64,000 nt of DNA from Bacillota bacterium (GCA_023426125.1 JAFABI010000010.1:127056-191055), one strand, 5' to 3'. Positions 1 to 9,453 are shown, counted from the first letter of the stretch. Translations and numbers: made by a program. The notes: generated by a model not told the origin, from the letters alone.

Positions 1-158
1 TTTCTTTGCCTTCCGAGATATTGCCACAGCCGCTTTAAGGTTTCCTTCGTGTTTTTTGCCTTTCTGCCCGACGCCATGATACCGGCCATGGGTCCACCGC
101 CGCCAGGACCGCCGGGAAACCCCGCCGCCTGTCTTGGATTGACTCGTTCCTTCGTCAC
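1..158 (-). CDS. ABC transporter ATP-binding/permease half, N-terminus only
   Basis: This is the first ~52 codons of a second half-transporter that runs off the left edge. It starts at GTG 158, preceded by an AGGAAGTAGG-type ribosome site. The visible product opens with a basic Gly/Pro-rich stretch followed by a segment (KETLKRLWQYL) typical of the cytosolic lead-in to the first membrane helix of MsbA/BmrD-type exporters. It follows the full half-transporter at 254-1984 in the same direction after a 95-base gap, which suggests the two form a heterodimer. An upstream ATG at 190 meets a stop after 11 codons and was not used. No catalytic motifs are in the window. Confidence 0.75.
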   Translation of the reverse strand, partial: MTKERVNPRQAAGFPGGPGGGGPMAGIMASGRKAKNTKETLKRLWQYLGRQR

Positions 159-253
159 TTGAACCTACTTCCTTTCATTTTTCCCGTCATGAATTCCATC
201 ACCGTTTGATCTCTAATCTCCGGCTTCTGCTTTTCCGGTGTGTCTCCGCACTG

Positions 254-1984
254 CTATCCGGCCTCTTCTTCCCCTGTTTGCGAATAATATATCTCCCTGT
301 AAATGGCATTTTCCGCCATCAACTCACGATGAGAGCCCATGCCGGCAATCCGGCCGTCCTCCATGACAATGATCTTGTCGGCTTCAACTACGGAACTGAT
401 GCGCTGGGCGATGATAATGCAGCTGATATTTTTTGCAGCGCTCTTAAGGGCGCTTAAAATGTTGGCTTCGGTAGCCAGGTCTACTGCGCTGGTGCTGTCG
501 TCCATGATCAACAGGGCAGGCTTCTTCAGCAGCGCCCTGGCAATGGCAAGCCTTTGCTTTTGTCCGCCGGACAAATTGGCGCCTCTCTGGCCGATCACCG
601 TATCATAGCCGTCCGGAAAGCTTGAAACAAAGTCATGCGCCTGCGCAGCTCTTGCAGCTTCTTCCACTTCCTCGTCGTATGCATCCTTCCGGCCCCAACG
701 GATATTGTCGCGGACCGTCCCGGAGAAGAGAATGGATTCCTGCAGCACCATGCTGATTTTCCCCCGGAGAGCATCCAGCTTCATATGGCGCACATCAACG
801 CCGTCAATCAATACACTCCCGCCCGTAACATCATGGAATCTCGGTATCAGGCTGACAAGGGTTGATTTGCCTGCGCCGGTAGCGCCAAGAATACCGACGG
901 TTTCTCCCGGATTCACCGTAAAGGAAACATCCCTTAGCACATCCTCGCCGCCGGCTCCTTCATAGCGGAAGGAAACATGCCGGAACTCCAGCCTGCCTGC
1001 GTTGACGCTGTTTGTGGAAGCATCCTCCCCGTCTCTTATGTCAGGCTCAGTGTTCAGTACTTCGATGATCCGGTCTGCCGACGCCTTTCCTCTTGAAACG
1101 GACATCAGCATCATGACGGACATTGTCAAGGACATCAGAAGCTGTGTCGCATAATTTATGAATGCGATAATCTGCCCCGTCTGCATGGACCCGTCATGGA
1201 CACGCCGGGCTCCGGCCCACAGGATGATGATTACGCTTATATTCATCATAAACATGACAATGGGCATATTGGCCCCAAGGATTTTGGACGCCTTTACCGT
1301 AATCTCCGTCAATGCGTCGTTGGCCTTTCCAAACCTTTTTATCTCATACTCCGAGCGGACGAATGCCTTTACAACCCGCATACCCGTGAGGTTCTCACGC
1401 ATCACGGAATTTATCCTGTCCAGTTTGTCCTGCACGCCGTAAAACAGCGGATATCCCTTTGAAATGATAAAGTAAAGAAAGAATATCAGGACGGGTATGA
1501 CGGAAAAAGTTATCAAAGCCAGCTTCGTATTGATAACCAACGCCATAATAATGCTTCCTATGCAGGTCACAGGCGCCCTTACCAGCATTCTGAGCATCGT
1601 TATCACAACATTCTGCACCTGCACGACATCATTTGTAAGCCTCGTTATGAGGGAGGCCGTGGAAAACCGGTCAAGGTTTTTAAAGGAGAAGCCCTGAACC
1701 TTCCGGAACATGTCTTCCCGCAGGTCTGTCGCAAAGAACTGTCCCGCCCTGCTGGAAAATACCGTGCAGCCCACTCCGCCCACAAGCCCTGCCAAAGCGG
1801 TCCCAAGCATAAGCAAGCCGTTAGATATGATAAAACCCGTATCGCCCCGGCTTATGCCGTCATCTACAATGCGGGAAAGAAAAGTAGGCTGCAGGAGGTC
1901 GCATATCACCTCGCCTATCATAAACAACGGTGCCAGTATTACTGCAGATATGTACGGTTTGAGGTATGCCGCCAGCTTTTTCAT
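254..1984 (-). CDS. ABC exporter half-transporter (multidrug type)
   Basis: This 576-residue protein has an N-terminal six-helix exporter membrane domain (about 1-310) and a C-terminal nucleotide-binding domain. The latter shows Walker A GATGAGKST, the signature LSGGQKQR and Walker B LLIMDDSTSAVD. The residue after the Walker B aspartate is Asp instead of the catalytic Glu, the pattern of the degenerate-site partner in heterodimeric exporters such as BmrC/BmrD and TM287/288. The partner is probably the truncated gene at 1-158. A MarR regulator lies upstream in the same direction, and its putative operator sits in the 96-base gap. The role is probably efflux of drugs or lipids at the membrane; the substrate is unknown. 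Confidence 0.9.
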   Translation of the reverse strand: MKKLAAYLKPYISAVILAPLFMIGEVICDLLQPTFLSRIVDDGISRGDTGFIISNGLLMLGTALAGLVGGVGCTVFSSRAGQFFATDLREDMFRKVQGFSFKNLDRFSTASLITRLTNDVVQVQNVVITMLRMLVRAPVTCIGSIIMALVINTKLALITFSVIPVLIFFLYFIISKGYPLFYGVQDKLDRINSVMRENLTGMRVVKAFVRSEYEIKRFGKANDALTEITVKASKILGANMPIVMFMMNISVIIILWAGARRVHDGSMQTGQIIAFINYATQLLMSLTMSVMMLMSVSRGKASADRIIEVLNTEPDIRDGEDASTNSVNAGRLEFRHVSFRYEGAGGEDVLRDVSFTVNPGETVGILGATGAGKSTLVSLIPRFHDVTGGSVLIDGVDVRHMKLDALRGKISMVLQESILFSGTVRDNIRWGRKDAYDEEVEEAARAAQAHDFVSSFPDGYDTVIGQRGANLSGGQKQRLAIARALLKKPALLIMDDSTSAVDLATEANILSALKSAAKNISCIIIAQRISSVVEADKIIVMEDGRIAGMGSHRELMAENAIYREIYYSQTGEEEAG

Positions 1985-2052
1985 AAAACCATCCTTTAAA
2001 TAAACTTTTCTAAGCCTTCACAATAAGACTATGCCGCAAGGGAAATATTATT

Positions 2053-2070
2053 CGATATCTAATTATAACG
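2053..2070. promoter_or_regulatory. Putative MarR operator upstream of the ABC genes
   Basis: The motif GATATCTAATTATA (2054-2067) lies between marR and the exporter gene and overlaps a minus-strand TATAAT box (2067-2062). Nearly the same 14 bases occur in front of marR at 2552-2565. Two copies in just these two places suggest a shared binding site for the MarR protein. Confidence 0.5.
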
Positions 2071-2080
2071 ACAAAAAAAT

Positions 2081-2530
2081 TTAAGCCTCCCTGCCCCGGC
2101 CAAAACTGCTGAGATTCTCCTCCATCTGCAAAAAAATCCGTCTCAGCAATGCCTTTTCCATATCGGTAAAGCCTTTAAAGGCTTCGGCGTCAAGCTGTTT
2201 CAGCTTTGAATCCACAGAAGCCCGGATTCCCTTGCCTTTTTCGGTAAGATACACCCTGGATACCCTGGAGTCCTCCGGATCCGACCTTCTTTCAATCCAG
2301 CCGCCTCTCTCCATCCTCTTCAAGGTGGCGGTGATGGTAGGCGGCGTAAGCTTTATATGCTGCGAAAGCTCGGTTTGCGTGCACCCGTCCTTTTGCCACA
2401 GGGCAAACAGGACCGGCGGCTGCCCGTAATACAGGCCCAGCTCGTCGAACAAAGCCACCACACGGTGATGGTGCAGCCTCTTGACTCTTTCAAACAACTC
2501 ATGCAGCGAACGCTCGTCAACCTGCTCCAA
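2081..2530 (-). CDS. MarR family transcriptional regulator
   Basis: This 149-residue winged-helix regulator contains the MarR core: a recognition region around TQTELSQHIKLTPPTITATLKRME and the wing DPEDSRVSRVYLTEKG, with dimerisation helices at both ends. I chose the TTG start at 2530 because GGAGGAAGG sits 5-7 bases upstream; the ATG at 2572 lies inside the operator region and lacks a ribosome site. The gene directly precedes a heterodimeric drug-exporter pair and shares an operator-like motif with it, so it is probably a local repressor of efflux that also represses itself. The inducer is unknown. Confidence 0.88.
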   Translation of the reverse strand: MEQVDERSLHELFERVKRLHHHRVVALFDELGLYYGQPPVLFALWQKDGCTQTELSQHIKLTPPTITATLKRMERGGWIERRSDPEDSRVSRVYLTEKGKGIRASVDSKLKQLDAEAFKGFTDMEKALLRRIFLQMEENLSSFGRGREA

Positions 2531-2543
2531 TTTCCTTCCTCCA

Positions 2544-2567
2544 TTTAGATAGATATCTAAGTATATT
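2544..2567. promoter_or_regulatory. Putative MarR autoregulatory operator
   Basis: The palindromic core TAGATATCTA-like sequence, with GATATCTAAGTATA at 2552-2565, lies immediately upstream of the chosen marR start. It matches 13 of 14 bases of the motif at 2054-2067 in front of the exporter genes. Confidence 0.5.
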
Positions 2568-2611
2568 ATCACTATATCATATTGATTTCCAGGTGTCCAT
2601 AGGAATCTATA

Positions 2612-4162
2612 TCATACAAACACGATGAAAATATCCCTGCCCCCGGCAACCAATTTTTCCTGCTTCCATTTGACTTCAAGGCTTTTTTTCGGATCAAACA
2701 CGACAAGATATCCTTTATCCAGGTCTTCCCTATCCAGATAATCCGTCAACTGCATAAGGCCTTTTTTGTGATACTCGCTGCCGCGCCATATTTTAAGCTC
2801 CACAAGATACTTGAAATTCATATAGGTAATTACAACATCGAGCCTTTTCTCCTCGGATATCTGCGCTTCCTTAAAATCAAACCCCTTGCCGTTGATCACC
2901 GGCTTTATAAACGCAAGAAACAGGAGCTTCCCATGCCGTTCAAGGAATTCCTCGTCCCTGCTGCTGAAGTTTTCTTTCATAAACTGCTGGAATTTCAAAA
3001 GCAGCTTTTCCATATCCAGGCCGTTTCCGGACGCGTATGGATCATATTCTCTTTTACCCATGACATAGGATGTCTCTATTTTTGAGGCCATATAGTTATA
3101 AATGCGCTGCTCGTATATTCTATTGCCTATTTTGGTTTTTCCATGTACATCCTTGAACACACCGAATAAAACACCTGAATAAACAACCGGATTATCAACA
3201 TTAAACCCGACATTATCCCCATCAATAATGATTGATTGCACCATGGCAAACAATTCTTTGTTATTCTCAAGATTTTTAACAAGGCTGTCAAAATTAGGGT
3301 TGCTTTCCTTAAGCAGCATTTTTACAGCCGCATCCACATCGTCAATCTCCCACCTGCGGCTTACAGTCGGCTCCGTATCGATTATTTCACATATCCTGCT
3401 TACCAAAAACGGGTATCCCGACGTATGGTAATGGATCCTTTCGGATATTTGCTTTATATCCATTTCCATGTTCTTTTCCCGTGCATAATCCGAAAGCATT
3501 GTTGCAATTTCTTCCGGGGAAAAGCTTAAGTCGACTTTGAGATCCACTGCGATATTCCACGGACTGTTGTACTTTCTCTCTTCGTCCGGTCTGAGCTTCA
3601 GTTTTAGGTTCTTAACATCATGCACACCTGCGAGGATGACGCTGTAGAACGTGCAGTCCTTGCCTTCATTTCTCAGAAGATATTTGTTGCGCAGCATTCC
3701 GAGAAAGCTCAAAAAAAGCTGATTGTTGCTGCTTTTATCTACCTCGTCGATCATCAATAGGATTTTCTTTTCCGCCAACGAGCAAAGCCTGGAAATAAAA
3801 TCGCTCAGTACATCCAGCGTCCCAATATCCTTATTTTGGTCAACGAAATCTGCCAATAAGCGATTCCCGGAATAGTTGAACTCCTTTTTTATGAGGAGCA
3901 AAAACACTTCGGCAAATCCCTTTTCGCTGTTGAACCTTTCATCCCCGATGCCTTCAAAGCTTGTCCTTATCACTACATATTTCCCGCTTAATCTTCTCTC
4001 AAGGAGGTATAAGGTTGTCGTCTTTCCATACTGGCGCGGACGGTTTATTGTAAAATATTTGCCCCTGTCGATAAGCCCGGTTATCTGGTCAAGCTTGGCC
4101 GAAGTATCTACCATATAATGCATTTCCGGTATGCATGTCCCCGTCGTGTTAAATTCCTTCAT
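2612..4162 (-). CDS. AAA-like ATPase with C-terminal PD-(D/E)XK nuclease-like domain
   Basis: This 516-residue protein starts at ATG 4162 after a GGGGGTGG site. The N-terminal AAA-like domain has the P-loop variant NRPRQYGKTT (about 40-49) and an acidic Walker B ILLMIDEVDKS. The C-terminal ~100 residues contain RLDVVITYMN then YLVELKIW, the D...ExK pattern of the PD-(D/E)XK nuclease fold common in this family (AAA-ATPase_like plus PDDEXK_9). Such proteins are abundant, often multicopy, in Bacteroidetes and Clostridia. Their biological role is not established; a mobile or defence-linked function has been proposed. It stands alone here with no clear partner. Confidence 0.85.
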   Translation of the reverse strand: MKEFNTTGTCIPEMHYMVDTSAKLDQITGLIDRGKYFTINRPRQYGKTTTLYLLERRLSGKYVVIRTSFEGIGDERFNSEKGFAEVFLLLIKKEFNYSGNRLLADFVDQNKDIGTLDVLSDFISRLCSLAEKKILLMIDEVDKSSNNQLFLSFLGMLRNKYLLRNEGKDCTFYSVILAGVHDVKNLKLKLRPDEERKYNSPWNIAVDLKVDLSFSPEEIATMLSDYAREKNMEMDIKQISERIHYHTSGYPFLVSRICEIIDTEPTVSRRWEIDDVDAAVKMLLKESNPNFDSLVKNLENNKELFAMVQSIIIDGDNVGFNVDNPVVYSGVLFGVFKDVHGKTKIGNRIYEQRIYNYMASKIETSYVMGKREYDPYASGNGLDMEKLLLKFQQFMKENFSSRDEEFLERHGKLLFLAFIKPVINGKGFDFKEAQISEEKRLDVVITYMNFKYLVELKIWRGSEYHKKGLMQLTDYLDREDLDKGYLVVFDPKKSLEVKWKQEKLVAGGRDIFIVFV

Positions 4163-4352
4163 ATGCCCACCCCCACAGTTTATTATACCTGAAATAATGA
4201 TTTTTGGATATTAGAATTGCATTAATGATAAAGGCCTGCCTCATGCTGAGTGATACACAAGCCAGGTCTTTACGGGTTTTCTGTATGGGCATTTGGCGGC
4301 GGCTATTTCCCGGTATTGCTTTCATTGCATACATTTCAATGCAATTGGAGTA

Positions 4353-4745
4353 TTAGAACCTGATAACCCTTGGCGCCTCGGTGAAGGAAGAGATGGTTGC
4401 TACGGCATCTTTGAGATAGAGCACCTGCGTATTGCCATCATCCACCGAATACATATTCTGCAAGACCGGATAAGCATCCAGCATGTGCTGCCTTGCTTCA
4501 CGCCTGTCATCTTCGACGGCTACGGCCTGCACACGAATCCATTTGTCTCCGTCAAAAGCGGAGATTTCTATTTTCGGATTTCTGCCCATCTGCTTTGAGA
4601 CACTTTTTACTTTTCCCGTCTGGATATAAAGCCTGCCCTCAAAAATATCAACCGTGCCGAAGGGACGGACTCTCGGCTGATCTCCTTCCATCGTCGCCAA
4701 ATAGTAGGTATCGCACTTTTTCAAAAAATCGTAAACTTCCTGCAC
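4353..4745 (-). CDS. Pyridoxamine 5'-phosphate oxidase-like flavin-binding protein
   Basis: About 130 residues with the FMN-binding split-barrel pattern: a YYLATMEGDQPRVRPFG strand pair, then GRLYIQTGK and a KIEISAFDGDKWIRVQ strand. It resembles the small single-domain PPOX/NimA-like proteins that reduce or bind flavin-linked substrates in the cytosol rather than true PdxH. I chose GTG 4745 because GGAGGCG lies 9 bases upstream and family members begin at EVYDFL; the ATG at 4760 has no ribosome site. It is monocistronic. The substrate is unknown. Confidence 0.8.
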   Translation of the reverse strand: MQEVYDFLKKCDTYYLATMEGDQPRVRPFGTVDIFEGRLYIQTGKVKSVSKQMGRNPKIEISAFDGDKWIRVQAVAVEDDRREARQHMLDAYPVLQNMYSVDDGNTQVLYLKDAVATISSFTEAPRVIRF

Positions 4746-4955
4746 AATAAACGCCTCCATGTATATAAATTTGCTTTTTACAACCGTACACTATATAATT
4801 TTACCATGTTCTAAAAGCTGGTCAAGCCCTTTCTTCAGACCTTCACTTCTTAATTTGTCATTGCGGGCAATAGGCTGCAATCTCATACCATCATTCTTCG
4901 CAGTTATCTCCGGCGTGAATGGACGCCTCACAGCATCCGTCTCCATAACCTTCCA

Positions 4956-5858
4956 TTACCCATTGTGTTGAAATTGTTTTACCTTATCCTCAATCCAAGA
5001 AGCGAGCCGCTTAGAAATTGGCATGCCCGGCAATTCATCATAACAAGAATAGAACGCTGTATGAAGTTGATCCATTTGACTTGCCTGACGATGTTTTTCT
5101 ATATCGCCATGCAAGTGCGTCGGATACCCATAAAAAACCGGCAACGGTTTCAATGCATTCCTACTCAGTTTTCTCAACACAGCTAGCGTTAGAGCTATTT
5201 GATGTAGAAAAATCCTAACTGTTTCACCATCTACCGTTAGCGTTTCATCGTCAAGAAATGGCCTCATAGCTTGATGCTCTACCAGTTGATTGAATAAAAT
5301 ATCCCACTCACTCATAATTCCCGAATCCGCGAGGAAACTAAAATGACCGGCTGAAAAATAAGACCATATTTTCTTCCTGTCAACCTCCGTATAGATCGGA
5401 AACAGGGCAGATACATCCACTCCCGCAATTTGGTAAGCGGTTGACCACATTTGATTGAGGGGCTCATCAGCAGATGCTCCTAATAACTTCAAATGGGGCG
5501 GACGATATGCAAACTGTTCTAATGGATCAAGTAATAAATTAACGCAGGGGTTAAGAACAAGCATATGCCTGTCCAACCAAATGACGTTTCCTGTCTTTAC
5601 ATCTATTTCGCAAGCACGAGCGGCGGCAGACTTGAAAGCATAATCTATATCCTTTCTTACCATAGGGTATTTAGAAAACGTGACATTAAGCCCTTCGAAT
5701 TTACCTATCGTATTTTGTATATCCAAGCCTGACGACACATAAATTCGCAAGGGAATATCCGATAAATTGCCCGCAAACTCATGTATACTCTTTGCCAAAA
5801 GGTAATTATTAAGCAAATCCTCTATTGAATCAGCGTAGCTCGCAAATATGATGTTCAT
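4956..5858 (-). CDS. Hypothetical protein, possibly glycosyltransferase-like
   Basis: This 300-residue cytosolic protein starts at ATG 5858 behind AAGGGAAG. I do not recognise a named family. The N-terminal third (IIFASYADSIEDLLNNYLLAKSI, then IPLRIYVSS, then GNVIWLDRHMLVLNP) has the alternating strand/helix layout and a strand-end acidic residue reminiscent of GT-A sugar-nucleotide transferases. The usual DxD is replaced by DRH. No signal peptide or membrane helix is visible. Neighbours give no functional clue. The fold suggestion is weak inference; the gene call itself is firm. Confidence 0.7.
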   Translation of the reverse strand: MNIIFASYADSIEDLLNNYLLAKSIHEFAGNLSDIPLRIYVSSGLDIQNTIGKFEGLNVTFSKYPMVRKDIDYAFKSAAARACEIDVKTGNVIWLDRHMLVLNPCVNLLLDPLEQFAYRPPHLKLLGASADEPLNQMWSTAYQIAGVDVSALFPIYTEVDRKKIWSYFSAGHFSFLADSGIMSEWDILFNQLVEHQAMRPFLDDETLTVDGETVRIFLHQIALTLAVLRKLSRNALKPLPVFYGYPTHLHGDIEKHRQASQMDQLHTAFYSCYDELPGMPISKRLASWIEDKVKQFQHNG

Positions 5859-6014
5859 TGCTATCTTCCCTTTCGTTCAATAAGCTTTGCACATATTACA
5901 GCAATTGACGGCAGCATGCCATATTAAGAAAACATATATCTTGTTCGTTGCTGTTTGACCTTAAGTCCTAAAATGAATTATAGCACATGGGCGTTATACC
6001 AACAAGTTCATGTG

Positions 6015-6052
6015 AAAACGGATGGATTATCTTTTGATAGCCCATCCGTTTT
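6015..6052. terminator. Hairpin in the 5859-6211 intergenic region
   Basis: An 11-base perfect stem (AAAACGGATGG / CCATCCGTTTT) with a 16-base loop is followed by TTAATTATTT on the plus strand. It lies between two divergent genes, so it is either a leader attenuator/terminator ahead of the lactate permease or a bidirectional insulator. The rest of this 353-base gap holds the permease promoter and no convincing ORF. Confidence 0.5.
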
Positions 6053-6142
6053 AATTATTTCCACTGTCCACTTGACAGGGTGCATATCAAACCCTGAAGC
6101 CCTTTGTGCTTTAGCCTACATTTTTCTGTATCCGGTTACCCG

Positions 6143-6171
6143 TTGACAAGCCCGGATAGAAAGTATACCAT
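6143..6171 (+). promoter_or_regulatory. Putative lactate permease promoter
   Basis: TTGACA (6143-6148), a 17-base spacer and a weak TACCAT -10 box lie about 40 bases upstream of the permease start. Confidence 0.4.
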
Positions 6172-6211
6172 TATAGAAATTTATTGCTTTTTACAGTAGG
6201 AGGACATACTC

Positions 6212-7729
6212 TTGAGTTCGACAGTACTATTCCTGATTGCGGTGATTCCTATTTTATGGCTTATTGTTGCTCTTGGTACATCCTTGCTTGAAGTACATAT
6301 TACATCGTTGATCGCGCTGATGCTGGCCATGGCGCTGGCTTTAGCCGCATTCGGCATGAACGTCCCCGGCGTCCTGACGGCAGCCCTGGAAGGCACTCTT
6401 CTTGGCCTGTGGCCGATTCTTGCGGTCATTATTTCGGCAATATTCACCTATAAGCTGGCGTCCTTCACAAAAAGCATGGACCTGATCAAGGTCATGCTCT
6501 CCGGCATCAGTAACGACAGCCGCATCCAGGTGCTTGTGCTGGCATGGGGCTTTGGCGGATTCCTTGAAGCTATTTCCGGCTATGGCACCTCCGTTGCCAT
6601 CCCTGCCAGTATCCTGATCGTACTGGGCTTTGAAGCACTGCCTGCGGCGGTCATCTGCCTGGTGGCAAATACGGTTCCCACCGCCTATGGCGCAGTGGGA
6701 ATAGCTGTTACGACCCTCGCAAAGGTAACCGGACTGGATGTGGGAACACTGAACTTTTACATCGGCATACAGCTATCACTTTTTATCGTGTTGTGTCCCT
6801 TTGTGCTGGTGGTGATTACGGGCAAAGGCTTCAAAAGCCTGAAAGGCGTGATGGGAATCACGCTTGTATCGGGAGTCGCCTTTGCGCTGCCCCAGCTCTT
6901 TGCGGCAAGGTTTCTTACAGAGCAGCTTCCCACCCTTGCCGGGAGCCTGTGCAGTCTGGGCGCAACCATTCTGTGGGCGAGACTTTTCCATAAAGACAAG
7001 AAGGCTCCCGCAAGGGAGAAGATATCTGCGAAAAGCGCATTGCTCGCCTGGCTGCCCTATATTCTGATCTTTTCCTTCATCATCCTGACCAGCCCGCTGG
7101 TGCCCCCAATCAACCAGCTTCTGGAGCATGTGAAAACCTCCGCAGTGATTTATACCGGTCAGGACGCCAGCCCTATGACATTCAAGTGGATAAACTCGCC
7201 CGGAACCCTCATATTTCTGGCTGCAATCCTGGGGAGCCTGGCGCAGGGCGCAAGAATAGCGGAAATTTTCAGGATTTTCCTTGCTACCTTGAAACAGATG
7301 TGGAAATCCAGCGTCACTGTCCTCTCCATCGTGGCAGTTGCAAAAGTAATGGGCTACAGCGGTATGGTCGCTTCCATTGCAGCCATGCTGGTAAGGTCCA
7401 CAGGATCGTTTTATCCCTTTATTTCACCTTTCATCGGCACGCTCGGCACCTTTCTGACCGGCAGTGACACCTCTTCCAACGTACTCTTCGGGGCTCTCCA
7501 GAAAGAAGCCGCCGGTCTCATCAATGGAAATCCGTACTGGCTGGCAGCCGCAAATACGGCGGGAGCAACGGCAGGCAAAATGATCTCCCCGCAAAGCATA
7601 GCCGTAGCAACTTCCGCAGCAGGGCTGGCCGGATATGAAGGAAGGATTTTCAGGAAAACCATCCCCTACTGCATTGCCTATGTCCTCCTGCTGGGAATAT
7701 TCATCTATGCGGGAATGAACTTTTTGTAG
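6212..7729 (+). CDS. lctP: L-lactate permease
   Basis: This 505-residue, strongly hydrophobic protein of the LctP/LldP family is a proton-coupled lactate (and possibly glycolate) carrier. Family-typical segments include FGGFLEAISGYGTSVAIPA in the middle of the N-terminal half, PTAYGAVGIAVTTLA, and the C-terminal SDTSSNVLFGALQ and AGATAGKMISPQSIAVA. Twelve or more membrane spans are expected. The TTG start at 6212 is set by TAGGAGG nine bases upstream and matches the short N-terminus of the family. No lactate dehydrogenase or Lut genes adjoin it, so direction of transport cannot be judged. Confidence 0.93.
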   Translation: MSSTVLFLIAVIPILWLIVALGTSLLEVHITSLIALMLAMALALAAFGMNVPGVLTAALEGTLLGLWPILAVIISAIFTYKLASFTKSMDLIKVMLSGISNDSRIQVLVLAWGFGGFLEAISGYGTSVAIPASILIVLGFEALPAAVICLVANTVPTAYGAVGIAVTTLAKVTGLDVGTLNFYIGIQLSLFIVLCPFVLVVITGKGFKSLKGVMGITLVSGVAFALPQLFAARFLTEQLPTLAGSLCSLGATILWARLFHKDKKAPAREKISAKSALLAWLPYILIFSFIILTSPLVPPINQLLEHVKTSAVIYTGQDASPMTFKWINSPGTLIFLAAILGSLAQGARIAEIFRIFLATLKQMWKSSVTVLSIVAVAKVMGYSGMVASIAAMLVRSTGSFYPFISPFIGTLGTFLTGSDTSSNVLFGALQKEAAGLINGNPYWLAAANTAGATAGKMISPQSIAVATSAAGLAGYEGRIFRKTIPYCIAYVLLLGIFIYAGMNFL

Positions 7730-7817
7730 GTGTAAAAACAGACATCGTCTACAATAAACATAAAAACTGCAGACTGCGAATAACTTTTATAACAAGTAAA
7801 AATATTCGGAGTCGTAT

Positions 7818-9323
7818 GTGCGGATAGATAAATTTTACAAGGATTCTTTAATTTTAACGCTATCCAATCTGGTGACAGGAATCATCGGTTTCCTGTTTTC
7901 AGTTATCATTTCCAGGAAGCTTGGAGCAGAAGGGCTGGGGCTCTACGGAATTATCATGCCGGTCTATGGTCTGCTGCTCTGTCTTACCAGTGAAGGGCTT
8001 GTTACTGCAATTTCAAAAATATCTGCGGTCTATTTCAACAAAAAAGACTTCAGAAATCTGAACAAAACAGTTACAACCGTATTCATCATGGTATTTCTAT
8101 GGAGCCTGGGCGTTGCTCTGTTAACCTTTCTTACCTCGTCCGGTATCAGCGATTTTTTCATCCGGGACAAAAGAGCCGCCGATGCTGTAAAAATACTCTG
8201 CCCGGCACTGATCTTTGTCCCGCTGTCCGCGATTATCAAAGGCTATTTCTACGGATTGGGCAAATACAGGATCACCGCTTCGGTAGATATTGTGGAAAAG
8301 CTGCTGAGGGTGCTGATTCTCCTTGGCACCATTGCCGTTTTGTCCATCAGCGATATTAAAAATATGGTATCGGCAGCATACTTTGCACTGACTGCAGGTG
8401 AAATGACAAGTCTCGCAATTTTGTACGCATTTTATAGAGTATACAGGAATAAACACAAAGTCGGAGGTATGAAAATAAAAACGCGGATCCAGTTGATGTT
8501 TGACGTCCTGGTCATATCATTTCCGCTTAACATTAACGGTTTTTTATCCTCGATCATATCGACCGCTACAACGCTTATTCTGCCCAGAAGAATTGTACAG
8601 GCGGGCTTTTCCTACAATGAAGCCCTGGCCTTGATCGGCAAGTTTTCAGGGATGGCCATGAATATCGTATACCTGCCCTTCATTATCGTAAGCTCAATGC
8701 TTACGGTACTCATTCCCGACCTTTCCACCAGCGTTAATAAAAAAGACGCCTGGGCCGCTGAAGACCGGATTGCACAGGTTTTGAAAATATCCTGCCTGGT
8801 GGGGATTTCCACACTGGCAATCGCCTTCACAATCCCTGATCTGCTTGGAGAATTGCTTTATGGAAGACCGGATTTGGGCGGTATGATAAGATTTGCCTCC
8901 ATTGCAGGCTTTATCAGCTATATTTCCTCCCCTACCTTCGGAATTCTCAACGGTTTGGGGAAACAGAGCATACTCTTGCGGAATTCGCTCCTGGTAGCGG
9001 TTGAAGGGCTTATCCTGATATTTATCCTGACCGGGATACCATTATTGAATATCTATGGATACGGGATATCCATTATCATTACTTCCATTACCGCATTGAT
9101 AATGAACCTTGCCGAGATACGCAAATATTGTGAGGTGAAGCTCGAATTGTCGGACATCGTTACAATTGGACTGATAGGCGTGCTTGCATTTGTTTTTCTG
9201 CAACTGATAAATATGTTGCTGACCGGAGCAGCCACCGTAATCAGAGCCGTCCTTATCATTCCGGCAGGCTTTCTATCGGTTTTTGTGCTGACAGCAATGG
9301 CTAAGAGAGTAAACAGCATGTAA
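7818..9323 (+). CDS. SpoVB/MurJ-like polysaccharide flippase
   Basis: This 501-residue multi-spanning protein of the MOP superfamily is closest in pattern to stage V sporulation protein B. The N-terminus shows SLILTLSNLVTGIIGFLFSVIISRKLGAEGLGLYG, summarised as the RxLGxEGxGLY motif of SpoVB-like flippases; the family has about 14 helices. Such proteins move lipid-linked precursors across the membrane during spore cortex or cell-wall synthesis. GTG 7818 is preceded by GGAG at the right distance; the overlapping ATG at 7816 is out of frame. It stands alone, so true SpoVB versus a paralogue is undecided. Confidence 0.87.
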   Translation: MRIDKFYKDSLILTLSNLVTGIIGFLFSVIISRKLGAEGLGLYGIIMPVYGLLLCLTSEGLVTAISKISAVYFNKKDFRNLNKTVTTVFIMVFLWSLGVALLTFLTSSGISDFFIRDKRAADAVKILCPALIFVPLSAIIKGYFYGLGKYRITASVDIVEKLLRVLILLGTIAVLSISDIKNMVSAAYFALTAGEMTSLAILYAFYRVYRNKHKVGGMKIKTRIQLMFDVLVISFPLNINGFLSSIISTATTLILPRRIVQAGFSYNEALALIGKFSGMAMNIVYLPFIIVSSMLTVLIPDLSTSVNKKDAWAAEDRIAQVLKISCLVGISTLAIAFTIPDLLGELLYGRPDLGGMIRFASIAGFISYISSPTFGILNGLGKQSILLRNSLLVAVEGLILIFILTGIPLLNIYGYGISIIITSITALIMNLAEIRKYCEVKLELSDIVTIGLIGVLAFVFLQLINMLLTGAATVIRAVLIIPAGFLSVFVLTAMAKRVNSM

Positions 9324-9348
9324 ATATGTATGCTCCGCGCTGTTCTTT

Positions 9349-9453
9349 CTATGTATTCTGCCTGGTAAGCTCCTTTATGCCAATTGCCCTATCCAGGAAA
9401 ACTTGCGCTCCTATTCTCCGCTCTTCCGTCTTTCCATTTGCCTTTTCAAGCAT
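9349..9453 (-). CDS. Possible small coupled ORF (34 aa)
   Basis: A 34-codon minus-strand frame starts at ATG 9453, overlapping the stop of the shifted Spo0E-like frame (ATGCTTGA overlap). The product is basic and hydrophilic and matches nothing I recognise. There is no independent ribosome site, so expression would depend on translational coupling. Low confidence that it is a gene. Confidence 0.2.
   Translation of the reverse strand: MLEKANGKTEERRIGAQVFLDRAIGIKELTRQNT

Noticed and set aside
4149..4334. 61-aa minus-strand frame
   Set aside because: Overlaps the start of the AAA/nuclease gene, no ribosome site, no recognisable pattern.
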